Shown here: piece after piece, positions 14,624 through 17,203 of the stretch | Layout: each line of letters starts with the position of its first letter | Position numbering within the stretch: position 1 is the stretch's first letter | Source of the DNA: JAOADN01 sp046155885 | GTDB taxonomy: Bacteria > Pseudomonadota > Alphaproteobacteria > Rhodobacterales > Rhodobacteraceae | NCBI GenBank assembly: GCA_046155885.1 | Contig: JBJXFU010000151.1 | Coordinates: 1 to 17,203 of the forward strand | Direction of reading: 5' to 3' | DNA: 17,203 nt | Program-made: the position numbers and the translations under genes | The notes under the pieces: model-generated | What the model saw: the letters and a program-made list of their open reading frames with translations, nothing else | Told to the model about the DNA's origin: nothing | Databases searched by the model: none

Positions 14624-15190
14624 ATGGACGGGAATTCTCCGGCTTTTTCGCGGCGCGGCTTGCTTGCTGCGTTCGCTGCCTCGGTGTTTGTCGCGGCGCC
14701 CACTTGTTCACAGGCCTTCGGCCTGTTGCGCGGCGCGGGCGATGTCCGGCGCATCCGGATGTATTCTGGCCGCACCGGCGAATCCCTGGACGCGATCTAC
14801 TGGATCGAGGGCGAATACATCCCCGAGGTCCTAAAAGAGATCAACTACTTCATGCGCGACTGGCGCGAGGACGCGCAGGTGAAGATGGATCCGCGCACGG
14901 TCGATATCGCGGCGGCGGCGCACCGGCTGATGGATACCAGCGAGCCCTACATGCTGCTTTCCGGCTACCGCACGCCGGCGACCAATGCGCTTTTGCGGGA
15001 ATCCTCGCGCGGCGTGGCGCGAAGCTCGTTGCACATGAAGGGCATGGCCGCCGATCTCCGGCTGAAGTCGCGGAGCGTCGGCCAGATATACAAAGCGGCC
15101 GTCAGTTGCGAATCCGGCGGCGTCGGCAGATACTCCCGCTCGAACTTCGTCCACATGGACTGCGGGCCGATCCGGACCTGGGGCCGGTAG
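14624..15190 (+). CDS. Tat-exported DUF882 / M15-type peptidoglycan endopeptidase (MepK/YcbK-like)
   Basis: 188 residues. A twin-arginine signal (FSRRGLLAAFAASVFVAA) predicts folded export through Tat. The mature part holds the peptidase M15A/DUF882 motifs: MLLSGYRTPATNALLR, then SSLHMKGMAADLRL giving His137 and Asp144, and FVHMDCG giving His177, the expected zinc triad. E. coli MepK, of the same group, cleaves 3-3 cross-links; ycbB and ycbK are also neighbours there. The divergent placement beside an LdtD-type enzyme supports the same making/trimming pairing. The precise bond cut by this protein is inference. The start is the ATG at 14624; the ribosome site ahead of it is weak. Confidence 0.9.
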   Translation: MDGNSPAFSRRGLLAAFAASVFVAAPTCSQAFGLLRGAGDVRRIRMYSGRTGESLDAIYWIEGEYIPEVLKEINYFMRDWREDAQVKMDPRTVDIAAAAHRLMDTSEPYMLLSGYRTPATNALLRESSRGVARSSLHMKGMAADLRLKSRSVGQIYKAAVSCESGGVGRYSRSNFVHMDCGPIRTWGR

Positions 15191-15257
15191 GGCCGCGTGC
15201 GGCGCGCGAGGGGTCGGAAGCCCCGCAGCGGCGGTGCTTTTCGTTATTGGGCGGGCG

Positions 15258-16241
15258 CTATCCCGGCTCGCACTCGCTGCAGGGAACCGCGAAGGACCGG
15301 GACCTGATCGCGGCCTCCCGCCGATCGAGAAGCGCGGTGACGTGGCCTGGAAGCGCGTTCCGGGTGCCAGGGGAAAGATCAAAGGAAACGCCGGCTTCGG
15401 CAAGCGTGGACCAGCGCGCATAGTCCGCCGCCCCGAACTGCCCCGCGCTAAGGACGGCAAGGGCGGCGGTTAGGGCCGGGGCGAAGTCCCAGCCCGCGCG
15501 GGCCGCCACCCCACCCGATGTGCCGAAGGCCGGCAGCCCGGCATCCAGAGCTGCCTTTTCGGCGCCGTTCCTTTCAGCGAAGATCAGGCCGGCGCCGGAG
15601 GCGATCATCGAACGGGCCGCCTGCCCGGCCGCCACCGGATCCAACCATGACCGAAGAGAGATCACCAGGAATTCCACCGCCGGGCTCGTTTCGCGGGCGC
15701 CCGCCATGAACGCCTGGACGGCCCGGTTGACGGCCGCCACCGGATAGCCCGTGACGATCCCGATCCGCGCGCCCGTACAGACCGCACCGGCCGCGAGGCC
15801 CGCGAGATAGGTTGCATCCTCTATCCGCCGGTCGAAGACCGACAGATTGGCCTGGGCGGGGTCGGGCCAATGACCGGAAGCGACAAGGAAGGCCGCGCCC
15901 GGCGCGGCGCGGGCCACCTCGCGGACCTGCCGTTCATGACCGAAGGCCTCGCCCAGGATCAGCCGCGCCCCGCCTTCGGCGGCCGCAAGCAAGGCGGCGG
16001 CATAGTCCCTGTCCGGGATTTCTGCCGCGAAGGCGCAGGCGATGCGGCCTGCTGCGGTGGCCTCGGCAACCGCCGCGCGCACGCCCTCGACGCGGGCCGG
16101 ACAGGCGGAGGCGGGAAAGAGCGCGGCGACCGGAACCGGCTCCTCCGCCGCGACCCGTCCCGCGAGCCCGCAAAGGGCGAGCCCCGCGATCCCGCCCTGA
16201 AGAAGCCCGCGGCGTGTCGCCCAACGCATGCTGCCAAGCAT
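15258..16241 (-). CDS. BMP/PnrA-family periplasmic substrate-binding protein (orphan)
   Basis: About 327 residues from ATG 16241, which has GGGAG 8 nt ahead; ATG at 16286 is an in-frame alternative. The N-terminus is WATRRGLLQGGIAGLALCGL, a twin-arginine signal; the Cys does not fit a good lipobox. The mature part has the two-lobe layout of the basic membrane protein (PF02608) group, including DRRIEDATYLAGLAAG, IGIVTGYPVAAVNRAVQAF and SGAGLIFAERNGAEKAALDA. Relatives bind nucleosides or other small solutes for ABC importers. No permease or ATPase gene is next to it, so the ligand and partner transporter are unknown. It is convergent with the MepK-like gene and divergent from the flavin reductase. 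Confidence 0.82.
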   Translation of the reverse strand: MLGSMRWATRRGLLQGGIAGLALCGLAGRVAAEEPVPVAALFPASACPARVEGVRAAVAEATAAGRIACAFAAEIPDRDYAAALLAAAEGGARLILGEAFGHERQVREVARAAPGAAFLVASGHWPDPAQANLSVFDRRIEDATYLAGLAAGAVCTGARIGIVTGYPVAAVNRAVQAFMAGARETSPAVEFLVISLRSWLDPVAAGQAARSMIASGAGLIFAERNGAEKAALDAGLPAFGTSGGVAARAGWDFAPALTAALAVLSAGQFGAADYARWSTLAEAGVSFDLSPGTRNALPGHVTALLDRREAAIRSRSFAVPCSECEPG

Positions 16242-16326
16242 CCTGCCGTCTCCCAAACGGGTATGGGCGCGCCACCGCGTCGTCATCCCGTCGTCCGATC
16301 CTGCCCGTTTCGCGCCCGGTGTCCAA

Positions 16327-16352
16327 TACCCGTGGCATCACAACCGCGGGTA
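16327..16352. promoter_or_regulatory. Imperfect dyad between the BMP-type and flavin reductase genes
   Basis: TACCCGTGG-N8-CCGCGGGTA, 9-bp arms with a single mismatch, lies in the 264-bp gap between the divergent BMP-type and flavin reductase starts. Its size and position suit an operator acting on either gene. The rest of this gap shows no clear promoter. Confidence 0.35.
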
Positions 16353-16505
16353 AACTCCGGCTTCACGCCCCCAGGTTCTCCGGGCTATGGAATTCGACCG
16401 GAAACCCGTGCATGACGGAAAAGCGGGACCTTGTCAGAGCCCGTGACCGGGGCGATGGCGCCTGTCCCGGCAGCAGGATGGGTGGCAGTGGCCGGACCGG
16501 ACGAA

Positions 16506-17003
16506 ATGGGTGAATTCGTTCCTGCCGGGAACGCCGACCGGTTCCGCACCGCACTCGGCCGCTTCGGAACCGGCGTCACGGTTGTCACGATCATGGGTCC
16601 GCGGGGCCCGATGGGCTTCACCGCGAACAGCTTCACCGGGCTTTCGCTCGACCCTCCGCTTGTCCTTTGGTCGCCCTCCAAGACCTCGCTCCGCTTCACC
16701 CACTTCGCCAAGGCCCATCACTTCGCGATCCACGTCCTTGGCGGCGAGCAGCTGGCGCTCGTGGCTCGGTTCGCCCGGGGCGGCCCGGGGTTTGCCGGTC
16801 TGGAGCACCGGACGAACGCGGAAGGCGCGCCGATCCTGCCGCAGGCCTTGGCGCGGTTCGACTGCGAGCGCTATGCCACCCACGAAGCCGGCGACCACCT
16901 GATCATAGTCGGCCGTGTCCTGCGTGCGGAAAGTTGTGACGGGGAGCCGTTGATCTTCGCCCATGGCCGATACGGAACGTTTCGACCCGACGACAGGGCC
17001 TAG
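16506..17003 (+). CDS. Flavin reductase-domain (FMN-binding split barrel) protein
   Basis: 165 residues from ATG 16506. It has the flavin_reduct fold: FRTALGRFGTGVTVVTI, then GFTANSFTGLSLDPPLVLWS (flavin-binding loop), FAIHVLGGEQLALVARFA and the late EAGDHLIIVGRVLRAE with LIFAHGRYGTF. Such proteins reduce FMN/FAD with NAD(P)H, often to feed a two-component monooxygenase. No monooxygenase gene is in the window, so the partner is unknown. The frame is open back to a TTG at 16431, but the extra 25 codons have A-rich third positions unlike the rest, and the family normally begins at MGEFVPAG; ATG at 16455 is the other option. Confidence 0.87.
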   Translation: MGEFVPAGNADRFRTALGRFGTGVTVVTIMGPRGPMGFTANSFTGLSLDPPLVLWSPSKTSLRFTHFAKAHHFAIHVLGGEQLALVARFARGGPGFAGLEHRTNAEGAPILPQALARFDCERYATHEAGDHLIIVGRVLRAESCDGEPLIFAHGRYGTFRPDDRA

Positions 17004-17068
17004 GGCAAGATGACTCCATACGGAACCGGGCCCGCCTTATCCGGCCTTCGGCAAGCCCCGCAAACCGG

Positions 17069-17084
17069 CCGCAAGCCCTTGCGG
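17069..17084. terminator. GC-rich hairpin downstream of the flavin reductase gene
   Basis: CCGCAAG-CC-CTTGCGG forms a 6-7-bp stem 66 bp past the stop codon. There is no U-run after it, so its role as a terminator is uncertain. Confidence 0.35.
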
Positions 17085-17123
17085 GCGCTCGATTAACCAG
17101 CGCCTTCCGCAACGTTCGCAGGG

Positions 17124-17156
17124 TGCCAGCAATATGCCAGCAATATGCCAGCAACC
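17124..17156. repeat. Three tandem 11-bp direct repeats
   Basis: TGCCAGCAATA occurs twice exactly, then TGCCAGCAACC, and a fourth TGCCA begins at 17157 where it merges into the palindrome at 17158. The 11-bp period is close to one helical turn, so a protein could bind all copies on one face. No gene covers this stretch. Confidence 0.7.
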
Positions 17157-17157
17157 T

Positions 17158-17175
17158 GCCATACGATCGTATGGC
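17158..17175. promoter_or_regulatory. 18-bp perfect palindrome, probable operator
   Basis: GCCATACGATCGTATGGC is a perfect 9+9 dyad with no spacer, directly after the tandem 11-bp repeats. Its length and symmetry fit a dimeric repressor or activator site for a gene that starts beyond the window's right edge, or for autoregulation. It does not match the lux-box consensus. Confidence 0.5.
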
Positions 17176-17185
17176 TTTGGGTGAA

Positions 17186-17196
17186 TTAACCGTTAA
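17186..17196. promoter_or_regulatory. TTAAC-C-GTTAA element near the right edge
   Basis: An 11-bp palindrome with TTAA-N3-TTAA spacing, in an AT-rich stretch likely to belong to a promoter beyond the window. TTAACC-type half sites are bound by CtrA in alphaproteobacteria, but the usual full site has a 7-nt spacing, so CtrA binding is only a possibility. Confidence 0.3.
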
Positions 17197-17203
17197 CTTC
17201 GAA

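Noticed and set aside
17124..17162. CRISPR-like repeats
   Set aside because: The units are 11 bp, contiguous, with no spacers and no cas genes.
17157..17176. lux-box (LuxR quorum-sensing site)
   Set aside because: The dyad has about the right length but lacks the CTG...CAG bases of the consensus.

Overview
The window is GC-rich, densely packed bacterial DNA and reads as an ordinary chromosomal stretch from an alphaproteobacterium, most likely of the Rhodobacteraceae. The pointers are a GTTC-N7-GTTC SOS box in front of ssb, the aroK-aroB / xerD / CNNM-transporter neighbourhood, an IalB-family secreted protein, a HerA-like (DUF853) ATPase, and a two-helix LuxR-type membrane regulator. No CRISPR array, rRNA, tRNA, insertion sequence or prophage gene was seen.

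Layout. 1-735 (minus): the first codons of a probable secreted protein, cut by the window edge, behind a membrane-anchored LuxR-type regulator. 936-1457 (plus): ssb, with a likely LexA box about 80 bp upstream. 1474-3140 (minus): aroK-aroB with a 4-bp ATGA overlap. 3301-7264 (plus): a 45-aa membrane peptide, a 510-aa secreted protein of unknown function and xerD, all overlapping, then a CNNM/CorC-type membrane protein with CBS domains. 7338-8918 (minus): HerA-like ATPase. 8919-9381 is a 463-bp intergenic region holding a palindrome, a candidate promoter and a strong rho-independent terminator, which together outline a possible small RNA. 9382-10041 (plus): IalB-like protein. 10055-14301 (minus): an envelope cluster of L,D-transpeptidase, lpxD, an acyl carrier protein and a ketoacyl-ACP synthase. 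14624-15190 (plus): a Tat-exported MepK/YcbK-type peptidase, divergent from the transpeptidase. 15258-16241 (minus): an orphan BMP/PnrA-type substrate-binding protein. 16506-17003 (plus): a flavin-reductase-domain protein. The last 200 bp hold three 11-bp direct repeats that run into an 18-bp perfect palindrome, followed by a TTAA-rich element.

How the genes work together. The window is dominated by core functions: DNA repair and replication (ssb), the shikimate pathway (aroK, aroB), chromosome dimer resolution (xerD), lipid A acylation (lpxD with a dedicated ACP and condensing enzyme) and peptidoglycan 3-3 cross-link making and trimming (L,D-transpeptidase and MepK-like enzyme).

I found no clear new multi-gene defence or metabolic system. 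The least explained items are the 45-aa/510-aa pair coupled to xerD, the small-RNA candidate at about 9140-9210, and the repeat-palindrome array at the right end.
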